Source: Candidatus Thorarchaeota archaeon
GTDB taxonomy: Archaea; Asgardarchaeota; Thorarchaeia; Thorarchaeales; Thorarchaeaceae
Direction of reading: 5' to 3'
Assembly: GCA_016839245.1 (NCBI GenBank)
Contig: JAEOUN010000055.1
Coordinates: 1 to 64,000 of the forward strand
Length of the DNA: 64,000 nt
In this document: positions 63,776 to 64,000 of the stretch, in pieces
How the letters are laid out: the number at the start of each line of letters is the position of its first letter
Position numbering within the stretch: position 1 is the stretch's first letter
Notes under the pieces: model-generated
Database searches by the model: none
What the model saw: the letters and a program-made list of their open reading frames with translations, nothing else
Told to the model about the DNA's origin: nothing
Position numbers and translations under genes: made by a program

Positions 63776-64000
63776 TCAAAGTTCGAATGAATTGATTTCT
63801 TCCCGATAGATAGACATCACCTGGTCCTTAAGTTCAGAAGGAACAGTGATTGGTTCATAGAGGCTGATGAATCGTTTGAACAATTCGTCTTCTCTTTCTT
63901 GTGCTTCTTTGAAGAGCTCAGATTTCTTGAAATCTTCAACAAGGTCGCCTTTCGTATCCTTTCTTGAAGCGCAATAGAATGCGAATAGTTGCTCATCTCG
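63776..64000 (-). CDS. Unidentified protein, N-terminus cut by window edge
   Basis: The right edge holds the last 74 codons of a minus-strand gene, open to the window boundary and ending with TGA at 63776. The visible part is highly charged and helical (DEQLFAFYCASRKDTKGD, then KEAQEREDELFKRFISLYEPI, ending REEINSFEL). No family is recognised from this fragment. Confidence 0.6.
   Translation of the reverse strand, partial: RDEQLFAFYCASRKDTKGDLVEDFKKSELFKEAQEREDELFKRFISLYEPITVPSELKDQVMSIYREEINSFEL

Noticed and set aside
1..64000. tRNA, rRNA, CRISPR or insertion sequence
   Set aside because: No T-loop/anticodon-like fold, rRNA core sequence, repeat-spacer array or transposase gene was seen by eye. 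A covariance-model scan would be decisive.

Overview
The window reads as a gene-dense archaeal chromosome of moderate GC, most likely an Asgard archaeon (a Thorarchaeia-like lineage is my guess, not something the sequence proves). Archaeal markers are a geranylgeranyl-reductase-type lipid saturase, ferredoxin-dependent 2-oxoacid oxidoreductases (IorAB and a four-subunit POR), ThyX, winged-helix regulators, TATA-like boxes and many TTG/GTG starts behind Shine-Dalgarno sequences. The Asgard signal is a set of eukaryote-like proteins: a Ras/Rab-type GTPase fused to a beta-propeller, a second small GTPase in its own operon, a gelsolin-like protein, a longin-like protein and a Vps62-like protein. 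No tRNA, rRNA, CRISPR array or insertion sequence was recognised.

Layout. 1-5.2 kb: a membrane hexapeptide acyltransferase (cut by the left edge), a GGR-type reductase, a GC-rich structured locus that may be a small RNA, and three tandem paralogous winged-helix regulators. 5.2-8.9 kb: a DHH phosphoesterase divergent from iorA-iorB. 9-12.5 kb: two paralogous proteins with a Cys-rich C-terminal tail, tail-to-tail with the propeller-GTPase fusion. 12.7-15.5 kb: an SsuABC/TauABC-like importer whose ATPase faces its permease and binding protein. 15.6-19 kb: small hypothetical and membrane proteins and a beta-helix surface protein. 19.1-22.1 kb: porGDAB-type operon with a clear terminator. 22-27.6 kb: membrane proteins, ThyX, a glycerophosphodiesterase, a 45-aa Cys protein, a frameshifted membrane gene and the GTPase operon. 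27.8-37.5 kb: RAM-domain protein, gelsolin-like protein, GNAT, galT-galK, Vps62-like protein, an ICMT-like methyltransferase, NadB, a zinc-finger protein, the longin-like protein and a DMT transporter. 37.6-39.9 kb: a glycosidase-like protein.

40.07-55.21 kb is the most striking region: a tightly coupled five-gene operon encoding an ABC-2 permease, an ABC ATPase with a duplicated N-terminal domain, a 1457-aa membrane-anchored subtilisin-like protein whose oxyanion Asn and catalytic Ser appear replaced, a second ABC ATPase, and a 2267-aa protein with a propeller head, about 1700 residues of Asp-rich calcium-binding (thrombospondin type 3-like) repeats, a transmembrane helix and a cytosolic domain. 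I infer an envelope-spanning machine that uses ATP hydrolysis to act on, export or assemble a giant surface fibre. This is the best candidate for an undescribed system here.

55.4-62.2 kb holds two near-identical-length threonine-synthase-like paralogs flanking a membrane protein, a YhhN protein, a broken surface-protein gene and a TPR protein. The right end has a D-Ala-D-Ala-ligase-like ATP-grasp enzyme with a GNAT, and a gene cut by the edge.
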